A DNA stretch of 64,000 nucleotides, from positions 992,001 to 1,056,000 of the forward strand of contig NZ_CP047165.1 of NCBI RefSeq assembly GCF_009833965.1. Reading direction: 5' to 3'. Each line of letters starts with the position of its first letter. Within the stretch, counting starts at the first letter, position 1. The notes beneath the pieces are model-generated. The model saw only the letters and a list, made by a program, of their open reading frames with translations. It was not told the origin of the DNA and searched no databases. This document shows positions 1-9,400 of this stretch, piece by piece. The DNA is from Pelistega ratti (GTDB lineage Bacteria > Pseudomonadota > Gammaproteobacteria > Burkholderiales > Burkholderiaceae_B). A program made the translations under genes and the position numbers.

Positions 1-158
1 ACAGAACTAATCTTACCAGCTTTGGCATCTGCCATAAACTGACTATAAGAAACATTATTGGCATTGGAAGAATTGCCGCCTGTGTACTGATTAAATACCG
101 TAAACAGAACAACAACAAACAGTGCCCACATGGCAAATTTTGAGAAAGATTTATTCAA
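1..158 (-). CDS. ftsH: ATP-dependent zinc metalloprotease FtsH, N-terminal part
   Basis: Only the first 52 codons lie in the window; the gene continues past its left edge. The product starts MNKSFSKFAMWALFVVVLF, a short basic segment followed by a hydrophobic membrane helix (about residues 8-20), then a periplasmic stretch with VSYSQFM, which is the standard beginning of FtsH. FtsH is a membrane-bound AAA+ protease that degrades misfolded membrane proteins and some regulators. The start is a TTG at 158-156, supported by an AGGAG ribosome binding site seven bases upstream. It lies downstream of rlmE on the same strand, the usual rlmE-ftsH order. The AAA and protease domains are outside the window, so the call rests on the N-terminus and synteny. 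Confidence 0.85.
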   Translation of the reverse strand, partial: MNKSFSKFAMWALFVVVLFTVFNQYTGGNSSNANNVSYSQFMADAKAGKISS

Positions 159-330
159 CGTAAAGCTCCTGCAATGCAATTAGCAATGCTCGTCTATTAA
201 AAGTAATGGTTTATTTTACCTGAGAAAATTAGCCCTTGGTAAAAAAATGATAGTCTAGTACAACTCACTCATGAATATGGTGCGTAAAGACTGTTTTCGT
301 ACATGGGGATAACCCTTTAAAAATCAAGGC

Positions 331-969
331 TTACCTTTGTTTCAATCCTTTTCCAACAATAAAGGTTTCAGCAGATTTATCACGAGAGGCTTTAGGTTTG
401 CGCTCTACCACTCGTTTAAAATGTCGCTTAAACGCTTCAACCAACTGAGAAAAACCACTACCGTGGAAGGCTTTTACGATTAATGCCCCCTCTGGTTTCA
501 GGTGGTGAATAGCAAAATCAATTGCTAACTCAACAATATGCTGGATACGAGCAGCATCTGCAGAACTAATCCCCGACAGATTCGGTGCCATATCCGAGAT
601 AACTAAATCTACCTGCTGTTCTCCAACTAACGCATTAAGCTGATTTAGTACTTCATCCTCCCTAAAATCACCCTGTATAAACTCTACACCTGCAATAGGT
701 TCCATCGGTAAAATATCTAGGGCAATTACACGCCCCTCTATTTTTCCCCCTTCTCCAAGTAATCTTTCTCGTGCAACTTGCGACCAACTTCCCGGTGTCG
801 AGCCTAAGTCGACTATAATATTACCTTTACGCATCAATTTTTCTGTATCGAGAATTTCGATCAGTTTAAAAGCGGCGCGTGCACGGTACCCTTTTTGTTG
901 TGCCATTTTTACGTATGGATCATTGATATGCTGATGAATCCATTCTTTTGAGAATTTTTTTTTGGCCAT
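331..969 (-). CDS. rlmE: 23S rRNA (uridine-2'-O-)-methyltransferase RlmE
   Basis: RlmE (FtsJ/RrmJ) methylates the 2'-O of U2552 in 23S rRNA using S-adenosylmethionine during late 50S assembly. The 212-residue product has the expected family length. It shows the YRARAAFKL segment with K35, a SAM-binding motif [14 protein letters not shown] (residues 52-64; the family usually has DLGAAPGGWSQ), DMAPN with D126, K166 in IVKAFHG, and E201 near [11 protein letters not shown]. These give the K-D-K-E tetrad of RNA 2'-O-methyltransferases. It is divergent from yhbY with only 27 bp between the start codons and precedes ftsH, an arrangement common in proteobacteria. Confidence 0.95.
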   Translation of the reverse strand: MAKKKFSKEWIHQHINDPYVKMAQQKGYRARAAFKLIEILDTEKLMRKGNIIVDLGSTPGSWSQVARERLLGEGGKIEGRVIALDILPMEPIAGVEFIQGDFREDEVLNQLNALVGEQQVDLVISDMAPNLSGISSADAARIQHIVELAIDFAIHHLKPEGALIVKAFHGSGFSQLVEAFKRHFKRVVERKPKASRDKSAETFIVGKGLKQR

Positions 970-996
970 TGCCTAAAATCCTATTCATTAAATAAT

Positions 997-1539
997 ATGT
1001 CTTTATCCGAACTATCTTCTAAGGAACGCAGTACACTTCGTGCAGCTGCCCATTCACTCAAACCTATCGTACAAATTGGTGATAATGGTTTGACACCTGC
1101 TGTTTTAAAAGAAATTGATACGAGCTTAACTGCTCATGGTCTTATCAAAGTCCGTGTTGCAGGTGATGATCGTGAAAATCGCCTTACTATTTTGGAAGAA
1201 ATTTGTACCCAACTTAACTGTGTTAGCGTGGCACACCTTGGTAAAATTTTAACCATTTTCCGCCATGCTCCGCAACATACACATCTATTAGCAGACGCTA
1301 AACCTGTTTTAGAAAGAAGTAAGCGCCATCCTAAAGAGGAATATACGCCCAAAAAATTAGCAGCAGCTGGTAAAACTATTAAGGATAAAAAGCGTAAAAC
1401 TACCCTTAAAGGCAATGACGAACTAGTTAAGCCTAAAAAGCCCTCTATCCCTGTACGAAAAACAGCAACTAAAACACCTAATCGCACTACAAGAGCAGGT
1501 AGTGCTTTAACTTTACGTGCTGGTCGCCGGGGTCGTTAA
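997..1539 (+). CDS. yhbY: YhbY-type CRM-domain RNA-binding protein with a basic C-terminal extension
   Basis: Residues 1-95 form a CRM (chloroplast RNA splicing and ribosome maturation) domain: KERSTLRAAAHSLKPIVQIG followed by the GDNGLT loop (the family GxxG) and LIKVRV. Family members bind pre-50S particles and act in ribosome assembly. The protein is 180 residues against about 97 in E. coli YhbY; the extra C-terminal part (about residues 105-180) is very rich in Lys, Arg and Thr and looks disordered and nucleic-acid binding. It is divergent from rlmE (27 bp apart), another 50S maturation gene, so a shared promoter region is likely. A hairpin terminator follows. Confidence 0.9.
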   Translation: MSLSELSSKERSTLRAAAHSLKPIVQIGDNGLTPAVLKEIDTSLTAHGLIKVRVAGDDRENRLTILEEICTQLNCVSVAHLGKILTIFRHAPQHTHLLADAKPVLERSKRHPKEEYTPKKLAAAGKTIKDKKRKTTLKGNDELVKPKKPSIPVRKTATKTPNRTTRAGSALTLRAGRRGR

Positions 1540-1574
1540 ATAACGCATAAGATTTTTCATCATCCCTTCCATTA

Positions 1575-1609
1575 AAAAAGAGGACTACCTAAAAAGTAAT
1601 CCTCTTTTT
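1575..1609. terminator. Bidirectional intrinsic terminator between yhbY and greA
   Basis: A 14-bp stem with one mismatch (arms 1575-1588 and 1596-1609, core AAAAAGAGGA / TCCTCTTTTT) has A-runs on the left and T-runs on the right, so it can stop transcription from both convergent genes. Confidence 0.8.
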
Positions 1610-1656
1610 CTATACGGCATTATCAATACATCTGATAATACACAGATAGTGTACCC

Positions 1657-2133
1657 TTAAATATACAGCACTTCGTGAATTTCAAACTCACGGTCACCAG
1701 AAGGAACACGAATAACAACAACGTCACCTTCTGATTTACCAATTAATCCTCTAGCAACAGGGCTAGAGATAGAAATTAAATTTTGCTTAATATCCGCTTC
1801 CAAATCACCCACAATTTGGTACTGCACTACCTCACCACTTTCTAAATCCTCTAGTTTAACAGTCGCACCAAATACGATACGTCCTTCAGCATCTAATGTT
1901 GTCGGATCAATGACTTGTGCATTAGAAATAGTACCTTCTAATTCTTTAATCCGTCCCTCAATAAAAGCCTGACGTTCACGTGCTGCCTCATATTCAGCAT
2001 TTTCAGAAAGATCACCTTGTGCGCGTGCTTCAGCAATCGCCTCAATCACGGCAGGGCGTTCAACAGATTTTAAGCGAGCTAACTCCTCATTCAAACGTTT
2101 AGCTCCAGCAACAGTTAATGGTAAAGAAGCCAT
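1657..2133 (-). CDS. greA: Transcription elongation factor GreA
   Basis: GreA rescues backtracked RNA polymerase by stimulating cleavage of the 3' end of the transcript through the secondary channel. The product has the N-terminal coiled coil (about residues 10-75), including the [16 protein letters not shown] segment whose acidic residues sit at the coiled-coil tip, followed by the FKBP-like C-terminal domain with [13 protein letters not shown] and [15 protein letters not shown] place the start at the second ATG (2133-2131), giving 158 residues, the normal GreA length; AAAGG at 2144-2140 is six bases from it, whereas the upstream in-frame ATG at 2139 abuts that ribosome binding site. Faces yhbY tail to tail. 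Confidence 0.96.
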   Translation of the reverse strand: MASLPLTVAGAKRLNEELARLKSVERPAVIEAIAEARAQGDLSENAEYEAARERQAFIEGRIKELEGTISNAQVIDPTTLDAEGRIVFGATVKLEDLESGEVVQYQIVGDLEADIKQNLISISSPVARGLIGKSEGDVVVIRVPSGDREFEIHEVLYI

Positions 2134-2171
2134 AGTCATCCTTTATATTGTTGTATGAATAAATAAAAATA

Positions 2172-2219
2172 ATGCAAAAAATCCCCATGCTCTTGTAATA
2201 GAGCGTATAAATTTTGCAT
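2172..2219 (-). promoter_or_regulatory. Structured greA leader (nested inverted repeat)
   Basis: Between the uraA terminator and greA there is an 8-bp inverted repeat ATGCAAAA (2172-2179) / TTTTGCAT (2212-2219) enclosing a second stem GCTCT (2189-2193) / AGAGC (2200-2204). On the greA-sense strand the outer stem is followed by a run rich in U (TATTTTTATTTATT), so a leader hairpin with possible partial termination is conceivable. E. coli greA has a regulatory leader (GraL), but no homology is claimed here. Confidence 0.35.
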
Positions 2220-2243
2220 TTTAAAGTTTCCAAAAAAGTGAAA

Positions 2244-2268
2244 CGCTCTGCATGCAAAATGCAGAGCG
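2244..2268 (-). terminator. Intrinsic terminator downstream of uraA
   Basis: Perfect 10-bp stem CGCTCTGCAT / ATGCAGAGCG with a 5-base loop, followed on the minus strand by TTTCACTTTTTT. It lies 70 bp past the uraA stop and before greA, so it should separate the two transcripts. Confidence 0.8.
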
Positions 2269-2337
2269 CTAATACAGCTATTATAGCGAGTCTTAAATAA
2301 AAAGCAACTTTTAACGTTGTTTATTCACACATAGTCA

Positions 2338-3640
2338 TTATTGTGTACGCTGTTTACGATTTAATAAAGCATAAAGAATAATAGCACCAAATGTTGCTGT
2401 CCCAATACCTTCCAATTTAAAACTACCAATTTCAATAGCAAAATTGCCTGCACCCATAATTAATGTAACCGCCGCAACAATCAGATTTTTATTATCTGAA
2501 AAATCCACATGATTAATAACCCAGATACGCGCCCCTGCTACCGCAATTAAACCAAACACCACCTAAAACAGGCGCAGGAATACTATGAATTAAAGCACCA
2601 AATTTAGGTGAGAAACCAAGCACAATCGCAAAACACGCGGCAACAACAAATAACAAGGTAGAGTACACACGCGTTACTGCCATAACACCAATATTTTCAG
2701 CGTATGTGGTAACACCTGTACCACCAATACTCCCTGAAATCATGGTAGCCACACCATCACCTACAAAAGCTCGTCCTAAATATTGGTCTAAATCCTGCCC
2801 TGTCATGGCACTTACAGCACGGATATGTCCTAAATTTTCAGCTACTAAAATAACAGCAACAGGAACAATAATAGTAATAGCACTTAAATTAAACTCTGGA
2901 GTACTTAATGTAGGCAAACCAAACCACGCTGCTTGCTGAATACCTGAAAAATCAATAGGTGTACCAAATCCTAGTAAATTAGTAAAGACAAAATATATCA
3001 CATAGGCAATCATTAATCCTACTAAAATCAATAATCGCTGTATAGAACCTCTAGTGAAAACAGCCACCCCTCCAACGCAAAGAATGGTCATAATAGACAT
3101 CATGGCATCAAAAGCACTACCACTAGCCATCGCTCCTTTTGCCGCAATAGGGGCTAAATTTAGACCAATCACCGCTACAATAGCCCCAGTTACAACCGGT
3201 GGCATCCACCGTTCAATTAAAGCAGATGCATGTCCTTTGGTATTCGCCAACCAAACAATAATACCGATAATCGTATAGACAAGACCACATACGATAATAG
3301 CACCAAGTGCCACACCAATATTTGGGTTAGCCCCAGAACCTGCAACATATCCTGTTACCGAAACAACCCCACCAATAAAAGCAAAGCTTGAACCTAGATA
3401 ACTGGGCACACGTCCTTTGACAAAGCAAAAGAAAATTAAAGTACCAATCCCCGACATTAAAATAGCTAAATTGGCATCAAAACCCATTAATAAGGGGGCT
3501 AACACCGTTGCTCCAAACATAGCGACGACATGCTGGATACCCATTAATAAGGACTGTCCTATTGATAGCCTTTCATCAGGGGCAATAATGGTATCTGGTG
3601 TCACTTGCTCAACTTTATGCCAAGAGGGAAAATATGCCAT
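2338..3640 (-). pseudogene. uraA: Uracil:proton symporter UraA, interrupted by a frameshift
   Basis: UraA is the inner-membrane nucleobase/ascorbate-family (NCS2) uracil permease. Reading from 3640, residues 1-360 are a typical family member: MAYFPSWHKVEQV, IGQSLLMGIQHVVAMFGATVLAPLL, the VAENLGHIRAVSAMTG motif and GGTGVTTYAENIGVMAVTRV. At about 2553-2566 the frame breaks: after IPAPVLGG the reading runs into an unrelated tail ending at 2513, while the expected continuation VVFGLIAVAGARIWV...GIGTATFGAIILYALL is in another frame down to 2338. Comparison with the usual LGGxSxVVFG suggests loss of about 14 bp at a GGTG-type microrepeat. The first frame lacks the last two membrane helices, so a working permease is unlikely unless this is an assembly error. 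Confidence 0.85.
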
Positions 3641-4048
3641 ATCTGTTCCTTAGAGATCAATTCTTGCTATATCAGCATAACGATAAATACTCATTTTGTA
3701 TTTCAAATAATTTCATGTGAGATTATACGCTTAGCCGATATAACATAACAGTATTTTCAGGTAGAACATAATTTTTATCTTTTTATACGCTCAAACCATC
3801 TTACTACTAACAGAAAAACATCTTTTTATATCCACTTGCCAGAATATAGTAATGCGCAATAAGATATGTATTTATTTTGCTTAATAAATATGGATTAAAT
3901 TTTGAAATAATGAGAGTATGTGGTTTAAAGAAAAATAGCGCCTCACCCCCCATTTCTGATAGTAATAAATAATGCCTATATATCCATAATAGACACTATA
4001 GGCATTATAGGGTTAGTATATTGACAGAAATTAATACTAACGATTTAG
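3641..4048. other. Intergenic region between uraA and the SDR gene
   Basis: About 400 bp, very AT-rich, no credible ORF. It should hold the uraA promoter. The only clear structure is the hairpin at 3971-4006 listed separately. Confidence 0.5.
3971..4006 (-). terminator. Hairpin downstream of the SDR gene
   Basis: Perfect 10-bp inverted repeat AATGCCTATA (3971-3980) / TATAGGCATT (3997-4006), about 40 bp past the SDR stop. The loop is long (16 bases) and the minus-strand tail ATTATTACTA is only partly T-rich, so it is a weak terminator candidate. Confidence 0.45.
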
Positions 4049-4804
4049 CTATTTAGCCCGAGGTTTACGTTTACGCTTAGAGACAAAATAATCATATAAA
4101 GGATTAGGAACTAAACGTAATAACTTACCCACAACCCCCATCTGCCATGGAATCACCTTGTAGGAGCAACCCTTTTCAATGGTTTTAACCGCTTCTTTGG
4201 CAAATTCCTCTACAGGCATTAAAAAGGGCATTTTATAAGGATTTACTTTTGTCATAGGGGTATCAATAAATCCCGGTGCAATAGTAACCACCTTAATACC
4301 TGTATTATATAAATCCACTCTCAGACTTTCACAGTAGGTTCTAACGGCTGACTTAGAAGAACAATACGCACTTGCTCCCGGTAAACCACGAACCCCTGCC
4401 ACACTACTAATCCCCACGAGCGTACCCTTTTTATGCTTTTTCATATTGGCAATAAAAGGCTCAAAAGTAGCTACTAACCCAAAGACATTTGTTTTATAAA
4501 CTCGTTCAAAGACTTCAAAATCTTCTAAATATTCCGTTACTGTCCCAATACTGATACCCGCACAAGCTAAGACAATATCCGTAGGTCCATAGGACTGAAA
4601 ATCATAAGCAGCAGCGTGCAATGCTTCTCTATCAGAAACATCAAGCACATATATTTTATGCTCACCAGCAGGAAGCTCATCTAATAACGCAAGAAGGGCG
4701 TCTTCTCGACGCCCCACTAGTCCTAGGCTTGCTCCTGCTTTGGCATAGGCATGCGCTAATGCACGCCCTAAACCACTGCTTGCACCTGTAATAAATACGC
4801 GCAA
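4049..4804 (-). CDS. Short-chain dehydrogenase/reductase (SDR family)
   Basis: A classical SDR of 251 residues, likely a cytosolic NAD(P)-dependent oxidoreductase; the substrate cannot be told from sequence. It has the Rossmann motif TGASSGLG (residues 6-13), GRRED after the second strand, which has the arginine typical of NADP users, the ACAGIS segment where most families have NNAG, a serine in GISSVAG, and the catalytic YCSSK. A basic hydrophobic tail (LLRLVPNPLYDYFVSKRKRKPRAK-like, stopping in lysines and arginines) suggests membrane association, as in some lipid-acting SDRs. It lies 21 bp downstream of bfr on the same strand and may be cotranscribed with it, though no functional link is evident. 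Confidence 0.85.
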   Translation of the reverse strand: MRVFITGASSGLGRALAHAYAKAGASLGLVGRREDALLALLDELPAGEHKIYVLDVSDREALHAAAYDFQSYGPTDIVLACAGISIGTVTEYLEDFEVFERVYKTNVFGLVATFEPFIANMKKHKKGTLVGISSVAGVRGLPGASAYCSSKSAVRTYCESLRVDLYNTGIKVVTIAPGFIDTPMTKVNPYKMPFLMPVEEFAKEAVKTIEKGCSYKVIPWQMGVVGKLLRLVPNPLYDYFVSKRKRKPRAK

Positions 4805-4825
4805 AGCAACCTTCCTTTAATTGGA

Positions 4826-5290
4826 TTAAGCTTTTGATTGTAGGTAATTCTCAAGACCCATTTTCTCAATTAATCCAAATTGTTGTTCTAACCAGTGAGC
4901 GTGATCCTCTTCAGTATCCACTAATTGAGCAACCAAGATCTCACGGCTCACAAAGTCCATCTCTTGTTCACACAATTGAATACCTTTTTTAAGATGTTCA
5001 CGAACACTATATTCTACCTCTAAATCTGCTTTTAGCATAGAAGGAACGTCTTTACCCACATTAACGGGTTCTGGTGTCATATTAGGTGTACCATCTAACA
5101 TTAGAATACGCGTAATCAATGCTTGAGCGTGTTGCGTTTCTTCTTCCATTTCGTGGTGGATACGTTCATGTAATTTAGTATAACCCCACTCTTCATACAT
5201 ACTTGCATGGATAAAATATTGGTCACGAGCCGCTAATTCGCCCGCTAATAAGAAGTTAAAATAATCAATTACCTTTTGACTACCTTTCAT
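4826..5290 (-). CDS. bfr: Bacterioferritin without the haem-ligand methionine
   Basis: Iron-storage protein of the bacterioferritin family, a four-helix bundle that forms 24-mer cages and oxidises Fe(II). The ferroxidase residues are all present: E18, E51, H54, E93 (E94 in E. coli), and the E126-x-x-H129 pair in [11 protein letters not shown]. At position 52, where haem-binding bacterioferritins have the Met ligand (EMKH in E. coli), this protein has Thr (E51-T52-Q53-H54), so it probably does not bind haem by itself. The start is placed at 5290 ([11 protein letters not shown], 154 residues), backed by AGGAG seven bases upstream; an in-frame start further up at 5329 adds 13 non-homologous residues. 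A Fur-box-like site lies upstream. Confidence 0.93.
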   Translation of the reverse strand: MKGSQKVIDYFNFLLAGELAARDQYFIHASMYEEWGYTKLHERIHHEMEEETQHAQALITRILMLDGTPNMTPEPVNVGKDVPSMLKADLEVEYSVREHLKKGIQLCEQEMDFVSREILVAQLVDTEEDHAHWLEQQFGLIEKMGLENYLQSKA

Positions 5291-5459
5291 GGGTATTCTC
5301 CTAATAAAGTAAACTATCAAAACAGACATATTTTAACTGATGAATACTTTAAATGTTATCTTTTTTTGTAAAAAAGAGCATCTTGTAAATAAGTATAGCT
5401 CCTATTTATATTTTATTTTTAACTATTTTGTATTAATTTCGTTTAATTTTTAATAGAAC

Positions 5460-5474
5460 TGAGAACTATTCTTA
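5460..5474. promoter_or_regulatory. Candidate Fur box upstream of bfr
   Basis: TGAGAACTATTCTTA: arms TGAGAA and TTCTTA are inverted with one mismatch around CTA, matching the TGAGAATnATTCTCA-type Fur sites of Betaproteobacteria. It lies 170 bp upstream of the bfr start and 121 bp before the Nudix gene. It resembles the site upstream of fumA (TGATAACTATTCTCA). Confidence 0.45.
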
Positions 5475-5595
5475 TATTATATTTTGTATAAATCCAAATA
5501 ATATAAGAAAACAATATATTATTTTCTTCATTCATAATTTAGGATAAACTGCTTATTTTACCGACAATATATACTCAATTTACCAAGGAAAACCA

Positions 5596-6135
5596 ATGGC
5601 AGACCATCTTATTGAAACCCCTCATTCTTCAACAGAAATCTTTCACGGTAATATCATTCATGTATTTAAAGATACCGTCAAACTACCTAATGGTAAAATA
5701 GCACCACGTGAGGTTGTCCGCCACCCTGGAGCTGTTGCTGTATTAGCCATTACTGAAGAAGATAAAGTTATTCTCGTTCAACAGTATCGCCATGCTTGTG
5801 GGAAAGTGCTTTTAGAAGTTCCTGCAGGTAAACTTGATATTCAAGGAGAATCCCCTGAGCGTTGTGCTTTTAGAGAACTGGCAGAAGAAACCCCTTACAC
5901 AGCAACATCAATGACATTACTTTATACTTTTTATACTGCCGCAGGGTTTTGTGATGAAAAAATGTACCTTTATCAAGCACATGGATTAACTAAAAATAGC
6001 CAAGCCAAAGCCGATGAAGATGAATTTGTTGAGCAAGTTTATCTTAGCAAGGAAGAAGTACGTGAGGCTTTAAAACAACAAAAAATCCAAGACTCTAAAA
6101 CACTTATTGCTTTACAACATTGGCTTGCTCAATAG
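5596..6135 (+). CDS. Nudix hydrolase, ADP-ribose pyrophosphatase type, with a variant Nudix box
   Basis: A 179-residue Nudix protein resembling ADP-ribose diphosphatases, which hydrolyse ADP-ribose to AMP and ribose 5-phosphate. It contains VRHPGAVAVLAI, VQQYRH and LEVPAGKLD as in that subfamily, and the tail-half motif AAGFCDEKMYLYQA. The Nudix box GX5EX7REUXEEXGU is nearly complete: RELAEE with its metal-binding glutamates is intact, but there is one extra residue between the Gly and first Glu (GKLDIQGE) and the final Gly is Pro (EETPY). The start has AAGGA six or so bases upstream. It is transcribed away from bfr with a shared 305-bp upstream region. Confidence 0.88.
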   Translation: MADHLIETPHSSTEIFHGNIIHVFKDTVKLPNGKIAPREVVRHPGAVAVLAITEEDKVILVQQYRHACGKVLLEVPAGKLDIQGESPERCAFRELAEETPYTATSMTLLYTFYTAAGFCDEKMYLYQAHGLTKNSQAKADEDEFVEQVYLSKEEVREALKQQKIQDSKTLIALQHWLAQ

Positions 6136-6219
6136 GTGTTAAAGTTAGACAATAGATATAAACAAAATTTTTTATGTTCTTTAAGTAATTATTCTCACTA
6201 AAATAATATATTAACTTAT

Positions 6220-6326
6220 GACGATAAAAAGCACAGAGAAATAATGATTGACCAAGTGAGTTTTGCGAGTAGAGCGAGCAACTTAACATTATTTGTAGTG
6301 CTTTTAATAACCGCTTATTTATCGTC
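6220..6326. repeat. Dispersed intergenic stem-loop repeat, copy 1
   Basis: Imperfect inverted-repeat arms 6227-6246 and 6287-6305 (AAAAGCAC...AAATAATG against CATTATTTGTAGTGCTTTT), with an outer GACGATAAA / TTTATCGTC pair. The first 40 bases of the arm and core match copy 2 at 26651 in 37 positions. The shared core reads GATTGACnAAGnGAGTTTTGC, then GAGCnAGCAACT. Confidence 0.8.
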
Positions 6327-6408
6327 AATATACTGTCTTATTTTCAAAATAGGAAATTTCATTTAGTAAATCTACTAAATTAAAAATATCATCTACCACC
6401 CCAAACAA

Positions 6409-6444
6409 AAACGAGTGTGATTTTTTAATACCACACTCGTTTTT
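6409..6444 (-). terminator. Terminator downstream of carB
   Basis: Inverted repeat AAACGAGTGTG / CACACTCGTTTTT lies 20 bp past the carB stop (6466). On the minus strand the stem is followed by TTTTTGTTTGGGG. Stem of about 12 bp and a T-rich flank make this a good intrinsic terminator. Confidence 0.8.
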
Positions 6445-6465
6445 TACTTAAAACACAAAAAAGAC

Positions 6466-9400
6466 TTATGCTTTATGCATTGTTTGCAATGGATAAACAC
6501 GCAAGCCTTTTGACTCTCGAAGATATTGCATACCTTCTACTGCCGCCTTAGCGCCTGCAATGGTGGTGTAGAACGTTACTCTAGCCGCTAATGCATGAGT
6601 ACGAATAATACGAGAATCATTAATCGCATTTCGTCGTTCTTCTACAGTATTAATAACTAAGCTAATTTCACCATTTTTTAGCATATCCACAATATGCGGA
6701 CGTCCTTCAGCAACCTTATTTACGATTTGTACTGGAATACCCGCTTCACTTAACGTTGCGGCTGTTCCTCGTGTTGCTGCAATCTTGAAACCTAGCTTTA
6801 ATAAGCCTTGAGCAACAGGAATCGCCTTAGCTTTATCTTGTGCTTTCACACTGATAAATACAAGACCCGATTCTGGTAACACAACACCAGCAGCAATTTG
6901 AGATTTAACAAAGGCTTCACCAAAGGTTTCACCAATCCCCATTACCTCGCCCGTTGATTTCATCTCTGGCCCTAAAATAGTATCAACACCCGGGAACTTA
7001 ACAAAGGGGAATACCGCCTCTTTCACACAATAATGTCTTGGGGTAATTTCTTTGGTAATTCCTTGTTCAGCCAGTGTTTTACCTGCCATAACACGTGCAG
7101 CAATTTTTGCTAACTGTAATCCTGTTGCTTTAGAGACATAAGGAACCGTACGAGAAGCACGAGGATTCACTTCTAACACAAAAACTTCATCACGTTGAAT
7201 AGCAAACTGTACATTCATTAAACCTCTTACGTTTAATGCTTTTGCCATCACGCAAGTTTGACGTTTGATTTCCTCAATGATAGAAGGTGAGAGCGAATAC
7301 GGTGGTAGGCTGCAAGCAGAGTCACCAGAATGCACCCCTGCCTGTTCAATATGTTCCATAACACCACCAATAAAGACTGTTTCACCATCGGCAATACAAT
7401 CCACATCTACCTCTGTCGCATCATTTAAGAAACGATCAAGCAATACAGGAGAATCATTACTAACCTTAACCGCCTCACGCATATAGCGTTCTAAATCGGC
7501 TTGCTCATGAACAATTTCCATGGCACGACCACCTAACACATAAGATGGGCGCACCACTAATGGATAACCAATATCCTCTGCATGTGCAATCGCTTCCGCT
7601 TCTGTACGTGCCGTACGATTAGGGGGTTGTTTAAGTCCTAATTTTTGCAGGAGTTTTTGGAAACGTTCACGGTCTTCAGCAATATCAATGGATTCTGGAC
7701 TTGTACCAATAATAGGCACACCATTTGCTTCTAAAGCACGTGCAAGTTTGAGAGGGGTTTGACCACCATATTGTACAATCACACCAACAGGTTTCTCGAT
7801 ATGTACAATCTCTAACACATCTTCTAAGGTTAGTGGCTCAAAATAGAGACGATCAGAAGTATCATAGTCAGTTGAAACCGTTTCAGGATTACAATTGACC
7901 ATAATGGTTTCATAGCCATCTTCTCGTAAAGATAAGGCAGCATGTACACAACAATAGTCAAACTCAATTCCTTGTCCAATACGATTTGGGCCGCCCCCTA
8001 AAACAATAATTTTTTGCTTATCGCTAGGTTGTGCCTCATCCTCTTCTTCATAAGTTGAGTACATATAAGCCGTATTAGTCGCAAACTCTGCAGCACACGT
8101 ATCCACTCGTTTATAAACAGGACGAATACCATATTGATGACGGACTTTACGTACCTCTGCTTCAGATGTATCAAGCAAATAAGCTAACCGGCGATCAGAA
8201 AACCCTGCTCGTTTGATTTCTCTTAGGGTATCCTCATCTAAATCACCAAGTGTTTTTTGCTCTAGGGCAAGTTCAACATCAACGATTTCTTTAATTTGTT
8301 GTAAGAACCAAGGGTCTATCTTTGTTAATTGATGTACTTCTTCAATTGTAAACCCTTTATCAAACGCATCACCGACATACCAGATACGCTCAGGACCCGG
8401 CTCAGCAAGTTCTACTTGAAGTTTTTCACGATCAACCGTTTTTTGATTTAAACCATCAACACCCACTTCTAAACCACGTAAGGCTTTTTGGAAAGACTCT
8501 TTAAAGGTTCTTCCCATTGCCATCACTTCACCCACTGATTTCATTTGTGTCGTCAAACGAGAATCTGCCATTGGGAATTTTTCAAAAGCAAAACGAGGAA
8601 TCTTGGTAACAACATAGTCAATTGTTGGCTCAAATGAAGCTGGTGTAGCACCACCTGTAATCTCATTTTTTAACTCATCTAAGGTATAGCCTACAGCTAA
8701 ACGAGCGGCTACCTTGGCGATAGGGAAACCTGTTGCCTTAGATGCCAAAGCAGATGAACGTGATACTCGAGGATTCATCTCAATCACAATCATTCTACCG
8801 TTATCTGGATTCACCGCAAACTGTACATTAGATCCCCCCGTATCAACACCAATTTCACGCAATACCGCAATAGAGGCATTACGCATAATTTGGTATTCTT
8901 TATCGGTCAATGTCTGTGCAGGTGCAACTGTAATTGAGTCCCCTGTATGTACACCCATCGGATCTAAGTTTTCAATAGAACATACAATAATGCAGTTATC
9001 GGCTTTATCTCGCACGACTTCCATCTCAAACTCTTTCCAACCTAACATTGATTCTTCAATTAATAATTCATTAGTTGGAGAGGCTTCTAAACCACGGCGA
9101 CAAATCGTTTCAAACTCTTCGGTATTATAGGCAATCCCACCACCGGATCCCCCTAGTGTAAAACTAGGACGAATCACCACTGGGAAACCAGAAGTTCCTA
9201 CTTCTTTTGCGATACGTTGCTGTACTTCCCATGCCTCTTCCATAGAATGTGCAATACCTGATTTAGCAGATTCCAAACCAATTGCCGTCATCGCTTCTTT
9301 GAATTTTAAACGGTCTTCTGCTTTCTCAATCGCTTTTTCATTGGCACCAATAAGCTCTACACCATATTTGGCTAAAACCCCTTCTCTAGCTAAATCTAGG

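Larger units (their letters stand above)
6136..6465. other. Intergenic region between the Nudix gene and carB
   Basis: About 330 bp without a gene. It holds copy 1 of a dispersed stem-loop repeat (6220-6326) and a terminator-like hairpin before carB's stop (6409-6444). An apparent minus-strand ORF here lies over the repeat and is not credible. Confidence 0.6.

Noticed and set aside
1134..1487. Minus-strand ORF within yhbY
   Set aside because: Lies wholly antisense to a clear CRM-domain gene; composition is that of a mirror frame.
6104..6328. Minus-strand ORF after the Nudix gene
   Set aside because: Overlaps the dispersed repeat and the Nudix 3' end; no ribosome binding site and low-complexity sequence.
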